DNA from: Pseudohalocynthiibacter aestuariivivens | GTDB lineage: Bacteria; Pseudomonadota; Alphaproteobacteria; Rhodobacterales; Rhodobacteraceae | Length of the DNA: 64,000 nucleotides | Assembly (NCBI RefSeq): GCF_011040495.1 | Contig: NZ_CP049037.1 | Coordinates: 2,356,001 to 2,420,000, forward strand | Direction of reading: 5' to 3' | Shown here: positions 44,950 through 54,168 of the stretch, piece by piece | How the letters are laid out: each line of letters opens with the position of its first letter | How positions within the stretch are numbered: position 1 is the stretch's first letter | Notes under the pieces: generated by a model | Databases searched by the model: none | What the model was told of the DNA's origin: nothing | The model's input: only the letters and a program-made list of their open reading frames with translations | Translations under genes and position numbers: made by a program

Positions 44950-45032
44950 CCACGACTTCCTCCGCCAGTATGATCCGGGTCAGGTTCAAAGGGTACTTCT
45001 CAGCCCGCGAAACGCGTGCGCCCCTGTCGTGG
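44950..45032 (-). promoter_or_regulatory. TPP riboswitch (THI element) controlling thiM-thiE
   Basis: On the minus strand the element begins with P1 CCACGAC, passes GGGGCGC, reaches the conserved core GGGCTGAGA and ACCCTTTGAACCTGACCCGG, then ATACTGGCGGAGG, and closes with GTCGTGG. The core matches the TPP-binding THI-box nucleotides, and P1 pairs perfectly over seven bases. Bound TPP would reduce expression of thiM and thiE downstream. Confidence 0.95.
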
Positions 45033-45080
45033 CGGCAAGTTGCGCCAGCATGGCAGGCGCGTCAAGGTCCGGCTGTGGCG

Positions 45081-45257
45081 TCAGAAATCGACGGCGATGC
45101 CCTTGCGCTCCCAATCGCCATAGCGCACCGGCTCTGGTCCCTTGCGCCCGCCCAGCTCCTTGGGCAATTCCGACGCTCCTGCGGCCTTACGGCGTGCCTC
45201 CGCTTCGGCCAGCGCGCGCTGCGCCTCGGGCGGCAGATCAGGTTTATCTTGGGTCAT
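45081..45257 (-). CDS. DUF1674 protein (SDHAF4/Sdh8-like succinate dehydrogenase assembly factor)
   Basis: A 58-residue protein with a helical, Ala/Glu-rich N-terminal part and the conserved C-terminal motif GGRKGPEPVRYGDWERKGIAVDF-type ending (key residues Gly-Pro-Glu-Pro-Xaa-Arg-Tyr-Gly-Asp-Trp-Glu, then GIAVDF). This is the DUF1674 signature shared with eukaryotic SDHAF4, a chaperone of the flavinated SdhA subunit; it is widespread in Alphaproteobacteria. AAAGG lies 6 bases upstream of the start. It is divergent from the RsmB-like gene and downstream of nothing obvious. Confidence 0.92.
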   Translation of the reverse strand: MTQDKPDLPPEAQRALAEAEARRKAAGASELPKELGGRKGPEPVRYGDWERKGIAVDF

Positions 45258-45323
45258 GGTGGGCCTTTCGCTGCTCTCGCCCCCTTGATATACGCGCCCG
45301 ATACCTCTCGGCAAGGACACGCA

Positions 45324-46616
45324 ATGCCCCCCGGACCACGCCCCCGACGCAATGACAGCCCGCCATCGGCACGCGCCAGTGCCGTTTATCTGCTTGATCA
45401 GATCATGGGCGAGGGGCGCCTGATGCCGGAATTGCTGGCCAGCGGCGCTCTGGACCGGCTGGAACCGGGCGATCGCGCGCGCGCCCAACGGCTCGCGACA
45501 GATACCCTCCGCGGGTTGGAACGTGCCGACAGGCTGCTGAAAAAGCACCTGAGAAAGCCGCCGCCGCTGCACGTATCCAACATCCTGCGGCTCGGCACGG
45601 TTGAACTGTGCATGGGGGGGGATGCCCATGGCGTCGTGAATGACGCGGTGAACCTGATCGCGGGGCATAAACGCTATGGCAAACTGAAGGGGCTGATTAA
45701 CGCGGTCCTGCGCAAGATTGCGGCTGATGGCCCGGCCGCATGGGCCGCATTGCGTGTCCCGCACCTGCCCAAATGGCTGCGCGCACCTCTGGCCGAGGCC
45801 TATGGCAGCACCGCTGTGGCTGGCTTTGAGGTCGCGCATTATGCCGGTGCCCCACTCGACCTGACTGCCCGCACTAACGCGCAGGCTGTGGCCGATGCAA
45901 CGGGCGGCACGATGCTGCCCACGGGTTCAGTTCGTCTGACACAGCCCGGACAGGTTAGCACCCTGCCCGGTTTCGACACCGGCGACTGGTGGGTACAGGA
46001 TGCCGCCGCCGCCCTGCCAGCGCAAATTCTGAGCGCACAACCCAATGAGGCCGTGCTGGACCTCTGTGCCGCACCGGGAGGCAAGACACTGCAACTCTCG
46101 GCGGCGGGCGCTACCGTGACCGCTCTCGACCTGTCAGAGCAGCGCATGACCCGCGTGGAACAGAACCTGATGCGCACCGGCCTCAACGCCACCTGCATCA
46201 CCGGCGACGCGCTAGAGCATCAAGGCGGGCCGTATGATGCGATCCTGCTGGATGCGCCCTGTTCGGCGACAGGCACCATCCGCAGACATGCCGATCTGCC
46301 ACATGCCCGTGACGGCGCCGAAATCGGTGATCTCATCGCGCTGCAAGAGGCGATGCTTGACCACGCCATCACCCTGCTGAAACCCGGCGGGCGGTTGATG
46401 TTCTGCACCTGCTCTCTGCTGCCGGACGAAGGCGAGTGTCAGGTTGAAAACGCGCTGGCACGGCATCCGCACCTGCGCGCCGACCGCGCTGCGCTGAACC
46501 GTCCGGGCATTGACCCCGCATGGATCACCGAAGAAGGCGGGCTGCGGCTGCGCCCGGATTACTGGGCGGATCTGGGTGGCATGGATGGATTTTACATGGC
46601 CCTGCTGCGCGGCTGA
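45324..46616 (+). CDS. RsmB/NOP-family SAM-dependent rRNA methyltransferase
   Basis: About 430 residues: an N-terminal NusB-like RNA-binding domain (residues ~20-140, AVYLLDQIMGEGRLMPELL ... YGKLKGLINAVLRKI) and a C-terminal m5C methyltransferase domain with SAM motif VLDLCAAPGGKTLQL, LLDAPCSATGTIRRH (catalytic Cys) and FCTCSLLPDEGE (second Cys). RsmB makes m5C967 in 16S rRNA. The start at 45324 has AAGGA 6 bases upstream; the frame stays open over 140 codons upstream but that region is the riboswitch and divergent gene. It precedes a heparinase-like gene and purH, a common order in Rhodobacteraceae. Confidence 0.92.
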   Translation: MPPGPRPRRNDSPPSARASAVYLLDQIMGEGRLMPELLASGALDRLEPGDRARAQRLATDTLRGLERADRLLKKHLRKPPPLHVSNILRLGTVELCMGGDAHGVVNDAVNLIAGHKRYGKLKGLINAVLRKIAADGPAAWAALRVPHLPKWLRAPLAEAYGSTAVAGFEVAHYAGAPLDLTARTNAQAVADATGGTMLPTGSVRLTQPGQVSTLPGFDTGDWWVQDAAAALPAQILSAQPNEAVLDLCAAPGGKTLQLSAAGATVTALDLSEQRMTRVEQNLMRTGLNATCITGDALEHQGGPYDAILLDAPCSATGTIRRHADLPHARDGAEIGDLIALQEAMLDHAITLLKPGGRLMFCTCSLLPDEGECQVENALARHPHLRADRAALNRPGIDPAWITEEGGLRLRPDYWADLGGMDGFYMALLRG

Positions 46617-46708
46617 CCGCCCGACTTCAATTGGTCGGTGACTTGGCGGCGGCTGCGCGGTATATTGCCGACAGTGGCGCCGCCAAGAGCGTCCCCAGAG
46701 GCGAGGCA

Positions 46709-48451
46709 ATGGCAGCATCCGAAACACTCGGCGCAAAGTGGACACGTCTGATGAATCGCGTGCAGGCACGGCGTGCCACATGGGCGCGTCCTGCGACTGC
46801 ATTCATCTCATCGCCGGAACCACGCACCATCGGCAGCTTTGCCCGCGGGCGGCAGCTTTGCGCCGGTAACTTCCTTTTTGCTGGGCATCTGCTGCAAGAA
46901 CCTCAGGCGCTGATCTGGGATCTGGACAGCCCCGACCATGCGTTTGCGTCCGAGCTTCAGGGGTTCGCATGGCTCGACGATCTGGCCGCCGTGGGCGATC
47001 TGGCCGCACGACAGACGGCACAAGCGTGGGTCTGGGGCTGGATCGACCGGTATGGCAACGGGCGCGGTCCCGGCTGGACACCTGATCTGACCGGACGTCG
47101 GCTGATTCGCTGGATCAATCACGCGCTTTTCTTGCTGATGGGGCAGGATAAACCTGCCTCGGATGCATTTTACCGCTCACTCGGGCAGCAAACGCTCTTT
47201 CTCGGCAAACGCTGGGAGGCGGCACAGCCGGGGCTGCCGCGATTCGAGGCGCTGACCGGCCTGATCTATGCCGGGCTGGCGTTAGAAGGAATGCAGGACA
47301 ATGTCGGTCATGCAACCCGCGCGCTATCACGCGAATGCGACGCGCGCATCTCTGGCGACGGGCTACTACCAACCCGCAACCCCGAAGAGTTGCTCGAAGT
47401 TTTCACCCTACTCACTTGGGCCGCGACCGCCCTAAGCGAAGCCGGACGCAGCCCCGGTGATTCGCACTGGCTGGCGATCGAACGTATCGCGCCGACGCTG
47501 CGCACTCTGCGCCACGCCGATGGCGGGCTGGCCCGGTTTCACGGCGGTGGTCGGGGGCTAGAGGGTCGGCTGGACAATGCACTGGCCAACAGTGGCATCA
47601 AAGGGCGCGCGCCGGATGGTCTGTCGATGGGGTATGCGCGCCTCAGCGCCGGGCGAACGTCTGTCATCATCGACGCCAGCCCGCCCCCCAGCGGTGCCGC
47701 CTCCCCCAATGCCCACGCCTCTACCCTCGCGTTCGAACTGACGTCGGGGCGGCGCCCGTTGATCGTCAACTGCGGTTCTGGCGAAACATTTGGCGCTGAC
47801 TGGCGCCGCGCCGGGCGCGCCACACCATCGCATTCCACATTGGTAATTGCCGCTGAATCCAGCGCGCGGCTGGGGCCCGCTGGCGCACAGGAAGAATGGC
47901 TTGTAGGCGGTCCGAAAAACGTGCCGATCCAGCTCAGTCATGCCTCCGACGGCTTGCGGTTTGAGGGGGGGCATGATGGCTACCTCTCACGCTTTGGCCT
48001 GATGCACGCGCGCACCATCGAGATGACGTTCGACGGGCGCGGAATCGCAGGCGAGGAAATGCTGCTGTCACTTGAAGACGCAGACAAGCGCCGCTTTGAC
48101 AAAGCGCTGGATGCCACCCGGCTGGCGGGGATCAAGTACCAGGTACATTTTCATCTGCACCCCGATGCTGACGCCGCGCTGGACATGGGCGGTCAAGCGG
48201 TGTCGATCGCGCTGCGTTCGGGAGAAATCTGGGTCTTTCGCCATGATGCGCGCGCCCAGATCACGCTGGAACCCAGCGTTTATCTGGAAAAAGGCCGGTT
48301 AAAGCCACGTGCGACCAAACAGATCGTTCTATCTGGTCACGCGATGGAGTATGCGACACGCATCCGCTGGTCTCTGGCCAAGGCACAAGACACCCCGATC
48401 AGCATCCGCGACCTCGCGGACGGGGCATCCTATGCCGAAGACGAGGACTGA
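46709..48451 (+). CDS. Heparinase II/III-like protein
   Basis: A 580-residue protein. The first ~300 residues form an alpha/alpha-barrel-like region, and the C-terminal half a beta-sandwich heparinase II/III domain with [22 protein letters not shown] and [25 protein letters not shown]. No signal peptide is evident. The start at 46709 has AGAGG 7 bases upstream; an earlier frame overlaps the preceding gene. Members of this family next to rsmB and purH are conserved in this bacterial group, but no polysaccharide substrate is known; role in cell-envelope glycan processing is a guess. Confidence 0.85.
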   Translation: MAASETLGAKWTRLMNRVQARRATWARPATAFISSPEPRTIGSFARGRQLCAGNFLFAGHLLQEPQALIWDLDSPDHAFASELQGFAWLDDLAAVGDLAARQTAQAWVWGWIDRYGNGRGPGWTPDLTGRRLIRWINHALFLLMGQDKPASDAFYRSLGQQTLFLGKRWEAAQPGLPRFEALTGLIYAGLALEGMQDNVGHATRALSRECDARISGDGLLPTRNPEELLEVFTLLTWAATALSEAGRSPGDSHWLAIERIAPTLRTLRHADGGLARFHGGGRGLEGRLDNALANSGIKGRAPDGLSMGYARLSAGRTSVIIDASPPPSGAASPNAHASTLAFELTSGRRPLIVNCGSGETFGADWRRAGRATPSHSTLVIAAESSARLGPAGAQEEWLVGGPKNVPIQLSHASDGLRFEGGHDGYLSRFGLMHARTIEMTFDGRGIAGEEMLLSLEDADKRRFDKALDATRLAGIKYQVHFHLHPDADAALDMGGQAVSIALRSGEIWVFRHDARAQITLEPSVYLEKGRLKPRATKQIVLSGHAMEYATRIRWSLAKAQDTPISIRDLADGASYAEDED

Positions 48452-48489
48452 GGCGGCGCAATGTAACGAGCCTGAGGACCTGCTACCCC

Positions 48490-50079
48490 ATGACCCAAAC
48501 CACCGCTATCCGCCGCGCCCTGCTGTCCGTCTCTGACAAAACCGGCCTTATTGATCTGGGCCGCGCACTTGCGGGCCAAGGCGTCGAATTGCTCAGCACC
48601 GGCGGCAGCGCCAAGGCATTGCGCGATGCAGGGCTGGACGTACGCGACGTGGCAGATGTGACCGGGTTCCCCGAGATGATGGATGGCCGGGTAAAGACCC
48701 TGCATCCGATGGTGCATGGTGGCCTGCTGGCTCTGCGTGACAATGATGCGCATGTGGCCGCGATGGATGAGCACGGCATTGGCGCGATTGATCTGCTGGT
48801 GGTCAACCTCTACCCGTTCGAGGCGACCGTCGCAGCCGGTGCAGATTATGACACCTGTATAGAAAATATCGACATCGGCGGCCCGGCGATGATTCGCGCC
48901 GCTGCCAAGAACCACGGCTTTGTAACCACCATCGTGGATGTCGAGGATTACGACGCCCTGCTGGCAGAGATGGCCGCAAACGATGGCGCAACAACGCTGG
49001 AATTCCGGCAGCGCATGGCAATGACTGCCTATTCGCGCACCGGTGCCTATGATGCCGCCGTGTCGGGCTGGATGGCGGCACAACAGGGTGACAATGCCCC
49101 GCGTCGTCGCGCCGTTGCCGGTACGCTGGCACAAGCATTGCGTTATGGCGAAAACCCGCACCAACAGGCCGCGTTCTATACAGATGGCTCTGCCCGCCCC
49201 GGTGTCGCAACCGCCCAACAGTTGCAGGGCAAGGAACTAAGCTACAATAACATCAACGACACCGATGCAGCGTTTGAATTGGCCAGCGAGTTTGCCGCCG
49301 CTGACGGCCCGGCGTGCGCGATCATCAAACACGCGAACCCTTGCGGTGTTGCCCGCGCCAGGACGCTGAAAGAAGCGTACCAGCGCGCCTTTGACTGTGA
49401 CCGTACGTCGGCCTTTGGCGGGATCATCGCGCTTAATCAACCGCTCGACGGGGCCACTGCCGAGGAAATCGCTGGGATTTTCACCGAAGTTGTCATCGCG
49501 CCCGGAGCAGACGAAGACGCAAAGAGTATTTTTGCAAAAAAGAAGAATCTCAGACTGCTCGTCACAGAAGCGATGGCCGATCCCCGCGCGGCAGCCCAAA
49601 CGATTCGGCAGGTTTCAGGCGGCTATCTCTTTCAGGACAAGGACAACGGTCATGTCACGGCAGATGAACTGCGCGTTGTGACCAAACGCGCGCCCTCGGA
49701 TGCGGAAATGGCCGATATGCTGTTCGCATGGCGTGTCGCCAAACACGTCAAATCCAACGCGATCGTCTACGTCAAGGACGGCGCCACCGTTGGTGTCGGC
49801 GCAGGCCAGATGAGCCGGGTAGACAGCTGCCGCATTGCCGCGCGCAAATCGCAGGACATGGCCGAAGCGATGGGATTACCAGCGCCACTCACTCAAGGGT
49901 CTGTTGTGGCGTCGGACGCGTTCTTTCCCTTCTCTGACGGGCTGTTGACGGCCGCCGAAGCCGGAGCCACCGCAGTGATTCAACCCGGCGGCTCGATGCG
50001 CGACGATGATGTAATCGCTGCTGCGGACGAGGCAGGACTGGCGATGGTGCTGACCGGAATGCGGCATTTCCGACATTAA
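48490..50079 (+). CDS. purH: Bifunctional AICAR transformylase/IMP cyclohydrolase
   Basis: A 529-residue enzyme completing purine biosynthesis: formylation of AICAR and closure to IMP. The IMP cyclohydrolase domain (residues 1-~150) contains [18 protein letters not shown] and [15 protein letters not shown]; the transformylase domain contains KHANPCGVA with catalytic Lys-His, GEFNP-type YGENPHQ near 220, and the terminal [15 protein letters not shown]. Full length. It lies 38 bases after the heparinase-like gene and is probably cotranscribed with it. Confidence 0.97.
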   Translation: MTQTTAIRRALLSVSDKTGLIDLGRALAGQGVELLSTGGSAKALRDAGLDVRDVADVTGFPEMMDGRVKTLHPMVHGGLLALRDNDAHVAAMDEHGIGAIDLLVVNLYPFEATVAAGADYDTCIENIDIGGPAMIRAAAKNHGFVTTIVDVEDYDALLAEMAANDGATTLEFRQRMAMTAYSRTGAYDAAVSGWMAAQQGDNAPRRRAVAGTLAQALRYGENPHQQAAFYTDGSARPGVATAQQLQGKELSYNNINDTDAAFELASEFAAADGPACAIIKHANPCGVARARTLKEAYQRAFDCDRTSAFGGIIALNQPLDGATAEEIAGIFTEVVIAPGADEDAKSIFAKKKNLRLLVTEAMADPRAAAQTIRQVSGGYLFQDKDNGHVTADELRVVTKRAPSDAEMADMLFAWRVAKHVKSNAIVYVKDGATVGVGAGQMSRVDSCRIAARKSQDMAEAMGLPAPLTQGSVVASDAFFPFSDGLLTAAEAGATAVIQPGGSMRDDDVIAAADEAGLAMVLTGMRHFRH

Positions 50080-50125
50080 CCGGGCGGTTTTGCTTCTGTG
50101 TCCCGCACGTTCGTGCCACAAGGCC

Positions 50126-50148
50126 AAAAAAAGCGCCCCGGTGGCGCA
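50126..50148 (-). terminator. Terminator-like hairpin facing the minus strand between purH and lspA
   Basis: GCGCC and GGCGC form a stem with a CCGGT loop (50133-50147). On the minus strand it is followed by seven U residues, on the plus strand by no U-run. Both flanking genes are on the plus strand, so the terminator faces the wrong way for them; it would stop transcription coming antisense from lspA. Confidence 0.55.
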
Positions 50149-50165
50149 CGCATGAGGTGCAGGCG

Positions 50166-50651
50166 ATGAAATTGGTATTCTGGGTCGGTTTCTGGACCTT
50201 CCTGATTGATCAGATCACAAAATACATCGTGGTACATGCCATGAGTCTGCGGACCTTGGGCACGATTGAGGTCTGGCCGCCATTCGTCAATCTGCGGATG
50301 GCATGGAATTATGGTATCAATTTCGGCCTGCTCGCAGGTGATACCGCTATCGTCCGCTGGGCCCTCGTCGCGGTGGCGCTGGTGATTTCTGGCGCTGTTT
50401 TGTGGTGGGTCCACCATGAGCCGGGCGGCAAGTGGCAAAAAATCGCCGCCGGGTTTCTGGTGGGTGGTGCGCTCGGCAATGTAATCGACCGGATACTTTA
50501 TGGCGCGGTCGCGGATTTTCTCAACCTCAGCTGCTGTGGCTTCAACAACCCTTATGCGTTCAATGTCGCCGATATCGCGGTTTTCGCCGGTGCCGTGGGC
50601 ATGGTCCTCTTCTCGCCCACGAAAAAGCCGCCAGAGAAAAAGCCCTCGTGA
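50166..50651 (+). CDS. lspA: Lipoprotein signal peptidase (signal peptidase II)
   Basis: A 161-residue inner-membrane aspartyl protease that removes signal peptides from diacylated prolipoproteins. Four transmembrane segments, FLIDQITKYIV near the N-terminus, WNYGINFGLL, GALGNVIDRI and the two catalytic Asp residues in GAVADFLNL and NVADIAVF are present. The ATG at 50166 has GAGG 8 bases upstream. The gene directly downstream encodes a lipoprotein, a natural substrate. Confidence 0.93.
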   Translation: MKLVFWVGFWTFLIDQITKYIVVHAMSLRTLGTIEVWPPFVNLRMAWNYGINFGLLAGDTAIVRWALVAVALVISGAVLWWVHHEPGGKWQKIAAGFLVGGALGNVIDRILYGAVADFLNLSCCGFNNPYAFNVADIAVFAGAVGMVLFSPTKKPPEKKPS

Positions 50652-50652
50652 C

Positions 50653-50675
50653 GTTTACCCGGCTTTACGGTAAAC
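50653..50675 (+). other. Perfect 7-bp stem between lspA and the DUF3035 gene
   Basis: GTTTACC and GGTAAAC are perfect inverted copies around a 9-nt loop, beginning right after the lspA stop. No U-run follows, so it is more likely an mRNA-processing or protective stem than a terminator. Confidence 0.4.
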
Positions 50676-50703
50676 CACTGACAAATTGTTCGGGAGAGGC
50701 ACG

Positions 50704-51231
50704 ATGATCCTATCGCGCAGCGTGATCTTAGTAGTGGCCGTAGCACTGGCTTTGTCAGCCTGTGGTCGGGGTGGCCGTGATGTCCAACTGACCAAGATCA
50801 AGAAGACCGGGAATGGCCCGGACGAATTCACTGTGCTGCCGACCAAGCCGCTGCAAGCGCCAGACAGTTACAATACTCTACCCGCGCCTACACCCGGCAC
50901 CAGCAACCTTGTTGATACCAACCCAGAGGCCGAAGGCATCGCCGCACTGGGTGGCAACCCCAATGCGCTGGTTGTCACGGGTGTCGGTGCCGCGGACGGC
51001 GCGCTGCTGAATCGTGCACGTCGCTACGGCGTGACCGGCGATATCCGTCAAACTCTGGCAAGCGAGGATTTGAATGTGCGCCGTCGGCACGGCAGGGTAA
51101 ACATCCTGAATATCGGCCCCAACGACGACTATACCGACGCCTACAAACGCCAGTGGCTCGACAGTCAGGCCGAACAACGCCGCTTGCGCAGCATGGGTGT
51201 TGCCGTGCCCTCTGCGCCGCCGCCCAGTTAA
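50704..51231 (+). CDS. DUF3035 lipoprotein
   Basis: A 175-residue lipoprotein precursor: the signal peptide ends in the lipobox LSAC with Cys20 as acylation site, followed by GRGGRDVQLT. The mature part contains the DUF3035 patterns PDEFTVLPTKPLQAPDSYNTLPAPTPG and a Tyr/Arg-rich helical end (YTDAYKRQWLDSQAEQRRLRSMG). GGGAGAGG precedes the start. DUF3035 lipoproteins downstream of lspA are typical for Rhodobacterales; their role is unknown, perhaps outer-membrane assembly. Confidence 0.88.
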   Translation: MILSRSVILVVAVALALSACGRGGRDVQLTKIKKTGNGPDEFTVLPTKPLQAPDSYNTLPAPTPGTSNLVDTNPEAEGIAALGGNPNALVVTGVGAADGALLNRARRYGVTGDIRQTLASEDLNVRRRHGRVNILNIGPNDDYTDAYKRQWLDSQAEQRRLRSMGVAVPSAPPPS

Positions 51232-51303
51232 CCCGCGTCACAGTGCTACATTTCTCGACACCCGATCTGCCCGCCTGATCCGGTCACAGAAGCGTTAGCG
51301 CGC

Positions 51304-51331
51304 TTGAATGCCCACGCCATGCGCGTATCTA
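51304..51331 (+). promoter_or_regulatory. Possible sigma70-type promoter for the M16 peptidase pair
   Basis: TTGAAT and TATCTA are separated by 16 bases, 40 bases before the first peptidase start. It is the best candidate in the 140-base gap after the DUF3035 gene, but the match is modest. Confidence 0.35.
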
Positions 51332-51371
51332 TGGCACGACCCCGCGAGCCAACCGCATGGAGACACACAAA

Positions 51372-52715
51372 ATGCACATCGCCCCAATGTCACGTCTGAT
51401 GGCTCTGCTGTCTCTGGTTTGCGCACCGTTCGCGGCACAGGCTGATGACCAGGTCACCAACTTCACCCTCGACAACGGCATGGACGTAGTCGTGATCGAG
51501 GATCACCGCGCCCCGGTGGTGGTCAACATGGTGTGGTATCGTGCCGGGTCCGCCGACGAGCCACCGGGCAGCTCTGGTGTGGCGCATTTCCTCGAACACC
51601 TGCTGTTCAAGGGCACCAAGACACTCGAACCCGGTGAATTCTCAGCAACGGTGTCTCGCAATGGCGGCAATGACAACGCCTTTACCAGCTACGATTTCAC
51701 CGCTTACTATCAGCGCGTCGCCGCTGACCGGCTGGAGCTGATGATGCGGATGGAAAGCGACCGCATGGTTAATCTGCAAATCGGCCCAGAGGACATCGCA
51801 ACAGAACGCGACGTGATCATCGAAGAACGCAACCAGCGCATCGAAAACAACGCCAGCGCATTGTTTCGTGAACAGCGCAACGCAGCCCAGTACCTGAATC
51901 ACCGCTACGGCGTGCCAATCATCGGCTGGCAGCACGAAATGCGCGCACTTGACCTCAAGAAAGCCAAGGATTTCTATAACCTCTATTATTCTCCCAATAA
52001 TGCGATCCTCGTGGTCGCCGGCGATGTATATCCGGACGACGTAAAGGCCTTGGCCGAGAAGTACTACGGCGTGATCCCCGCCAATCTCGATCTGCCCGAA
52101 CGTATCCGCCCACAGGAGCCACGCCAGATGGCGGAACGCCGTCTGATTTTCGAGGATCCGCGCGTCGCCCAGCCCTATGTCTCGCGCTCCTACCTCGCAC
52201 CTGAACGCGACAGCGGCGCTCAGGATGAAGCTGCTGCATTGTCGCTGCTGGCCGAAATCCTCGGGGGTGGTATCACCTCGGTTATGACTGAAAAGCTGCA
52301 ATTTGACGCACAGATCGCCGTTCAATCCCAAGCGTGGTACGACGCGACATCGCTCGACGATACCACCTTCGATCTGATCGTCGTGCCCGTTGCTGGCGTC
52401 ACTCTGGCCGAGGCCGAGGACGCAATGGACCGCGTCATTGCCGAGTTTCTGGAAACCGGCATCGACGAGGAACAGCTGGACCGGATTAAGATGGGCCTGC
52501 GCGCGTCACAGATCTATGCGCGCGACGATGTGAACGCATTGGCCAACCGCTATGGCAGCGCCCTGACCCAAGGGCTGACCATAGCAGATGTGCAAGAGTG
52601 GCCCGATATTTTACAGGCCACAACGTCCGAGCAAATCATGGCCGCTGCCCGCAATGTTTTTCAACGCAAGAATGCCGTGACCGGCTACCTGACTGCCCCG
52701 GAGGTGACCCAATGA
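51372..52715 (+). CDS. M16 family zinc peptidase, catalytic partner
   Basis: About 447 residues with a signal peptide (cleavage after AAQA, residues ~1-24). The inverted zinc motif HFLEH has His72, Glu75 and His76, with a further Glu near 151-152 in ERDVIIEERNQ as the third ligand. The C-terminal half (LGGGITSVMTEKLQFDAQ) lacks the Arg/Tyr substrate-binding pair of active M16 C-terminal domains. The downstream gene has the reverse pattern, so the two proteins probably form a heterodimeric M16B peptidase in the periplasm. ATG at 51372 with GGAG 9 bases upstream. Confidence 0.92.
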   Translation: MHIAPMSRLMALLSLVCAPFAAQADDQVTNFTLDNGMDVVVIEDHRAPVVVNMVWYRAGSADEPPGSSGVAHFLEHLLFKGTKTLEPGEFSATVSRNGGNDNAFTSYDFTAYYQRVAADRLELMMRMESDRMVNLQIGPEDIATERDVIIEERNQRIENNASALFREQRNAAQYLNHRYGVPIIGWQHEMRALDLKKAKDFYNLYYSPNNAILVVAGDVYPDDVKALAEKYYGVIPANLDLPERIRPQEPRQMAERRLIFEDPRVAQPYVSRSYLAPERDSGAQDEAAALSLLAEILGGGITSVMTEKLQFDAQIAVQSQAWYDATSLDDTTFDLIVVPVAGVTLAEAEDAMDRVIAEFLETGIDEEQLDRIKMGLRASQIYARDDVNALANRYGSALTQGLTIADVQEWPDILQATTSEQIMAAARNVFQRKNAVTGYLTAPEVTQ

Positions 52716-54028
52716 TCCGCCTTGCCCTTGCTGCGATACTGACCTGTCTGGCTGCGCTGCCATTGCGCGCAGAAATCGAGGTACAGGAACTGATAACACC
52801 CGGCGGCACCGATGTGTGGCTGGTCGAGGAACACGCCATCCCCTTTGTCGCGATCGAGATCCGCTTTCGTGGTGGGGCATCGTTGGATGCACCCGGCAAA
52901 CGTGGCGCCACCAGTCTGATGGTCGCCCTGCTAGAGGAAGGCACCGGCGACATCGACAGCCGGGAATTCGCCCGTCGTTCCGAATCCCTCGCAGCGTCAT
53001 TCAGCTACGATACCTATGACGACAGCATTGCCATCTCGGCCCGTATCCTGACCGAAAACCGGGCCGAGGCGATTGCATTGCTGCGTCAAAGCATCGTGCA
53101 GCCCCGCTTTGACCAGCCGTCCATCGACCGGGTTCGGGGACAGGTCACGTCGATCATCCAATCCGATCAAAAAGACCCACGCGCCATCGCAGGTCGAACC
53201 TTTGATGCGCTGGTCTATGGCGATCACCCCTATGGCAGCTCGAAGAACGGCACAATCGACAGCGTTACATCGCTGACCCGCGACGACATTATCGCCGCCC
53301 ATCGGGCCGCCATGACCCGCGACAGGCTCTATGTCAGCGCAGTGGGTGACATCACAGCAGAGGAGTTGAGCACTCTGGTCGATGCGTTGCTGGAGGGCCT
53401 GCCAGACAGCGGTGCCGCCCTGCCCGGACCGGCGACGGCCAACCTGCCCGGCGGTATCCAAGTGGTAGAGTATGACACACCGCAATCCGTCGCCACTTTC
53501 GCCCAGGCCGGCATTGACCGTGATCATCCTGATTTCTTCGCCGCTTACCTGCTGAACGAAATCCTCGGCGGAGGCGGATTTGAAAGCCGCCTGATGACCG
53601 AAGTGCGCGAAAAACGTGGCCTGACCTACGGTGTCTATTCCTATCTGGTGGATAAGGACGGCGCGCAGGTCTGGATGGGCAGTGTCGCCTCGGCCAATGA
53701 CCGTATCAGCGACGCCATCACAGTGATTCGCGCCGAATGGGCCCGTCTCGCCGAGGATGGTGTCACCGCCGAGGAACTTCAGGATGCCAAAACGTTTATG
53801 ACCGGCGCCTACCCCCTGCGCTTTGATGGCAATGCCCCCATCGCCAACATCGCCGTGATGATGCAGATGGAGGGCCTGCCGGCGGATTACATTGCCACGC
53901 GCAACGATCAGGTGAATGCGGTGACACTGGAGCAGATCAATCGCGTGGCGCGCGAATGGCTGAAACCCGATCAGCTCACCTTTGTCGTCGTCGGCAAACC
54001 AGAAGGGCTCAGCACCACACTGAACTGA
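52712..54028 (+). CDS. M16 family peptidase-like protein, non-catalytic partner
   Basis: About 438 residues with a signal peptide (LALAAILTCLAALPLRA). The place of the zinc motif reads GATSLMVALLEEG, so the His-X-X-Glu-His ligands are lost, while the C-terminal Arg...Tyr pair is intact in GGFESRLMTEVREKRGLTYGVYSYL. In the structurally studied Sphingomonas M16B heterodimer one subunit gives the zinc site and the other the Arg/Tyr pair; this gene pair follows that rule. It overlaps the first peptidase by 4 bases with GGAGG 7 bases before the ATG. Confidence 0.92.
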   Translation: MIRLALAAILTCLAALPLRAEIEVQELITPGGTDVWLVEEHAIPFVAIEIRFRGGASLDAPGKRGATSLMVALLEEGTGDIDSREFARRSESLAASFSYDTYDDSIAISARILTENRAEAIALLRQSIVQPRFDQPSIDRVRGQVTSIIQSDQKDPRAIAGRTFDALVYGDHPYGSSKNGTIDSVTSLTRDDIIAAHRAAMTRDRLYVSAVGDITAEELSTLVDALLEGLPDSGAALPGPATANLPGGIQVVEYDTPQSVATFAQAGIDRDHPDFFAAYLLNEILGGGGFESRLMTEVREKRGLTYGVYSYLVDKDGAQVWMGSVASANDRISDAITVIRAEWARLAEDGVTAEELQDAKTFMTGAYPLRFDGNAPIANIAVMMQMEGLPADYIATRNDQVNAVTLEQINRVAREWLKPDQLTFVVVGKPEGLSTTLN

Positions 54029-54058
54029 TCCCCGCCTGTTATCGTTCTAAGAATGCTC

Positions 54059-54097
54059 AAAACCCTCGGTGCAGCGCTCCTGCGCGTCGAGGGTTTT
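54059..54097. terminator. Bidirectional terminator after the M16 pair
   Basis: AAAACCCTCG and CGAGGGTTTT are perfect inverted copies, giving a stem flanked by A-run and U-run in both directions. It is placed between two convergent transcripts (M16 genes and the aldehyde dehydrogenase gene) and fits both. Confidence 0.92.
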
Positions 54098-54168
54098 AGG
54101 CAACCGTCATCCTGCACGCCAATCCACTGACCGGCGTGTGCCGTCAGGCGCATTCCTTGGGATCAACC

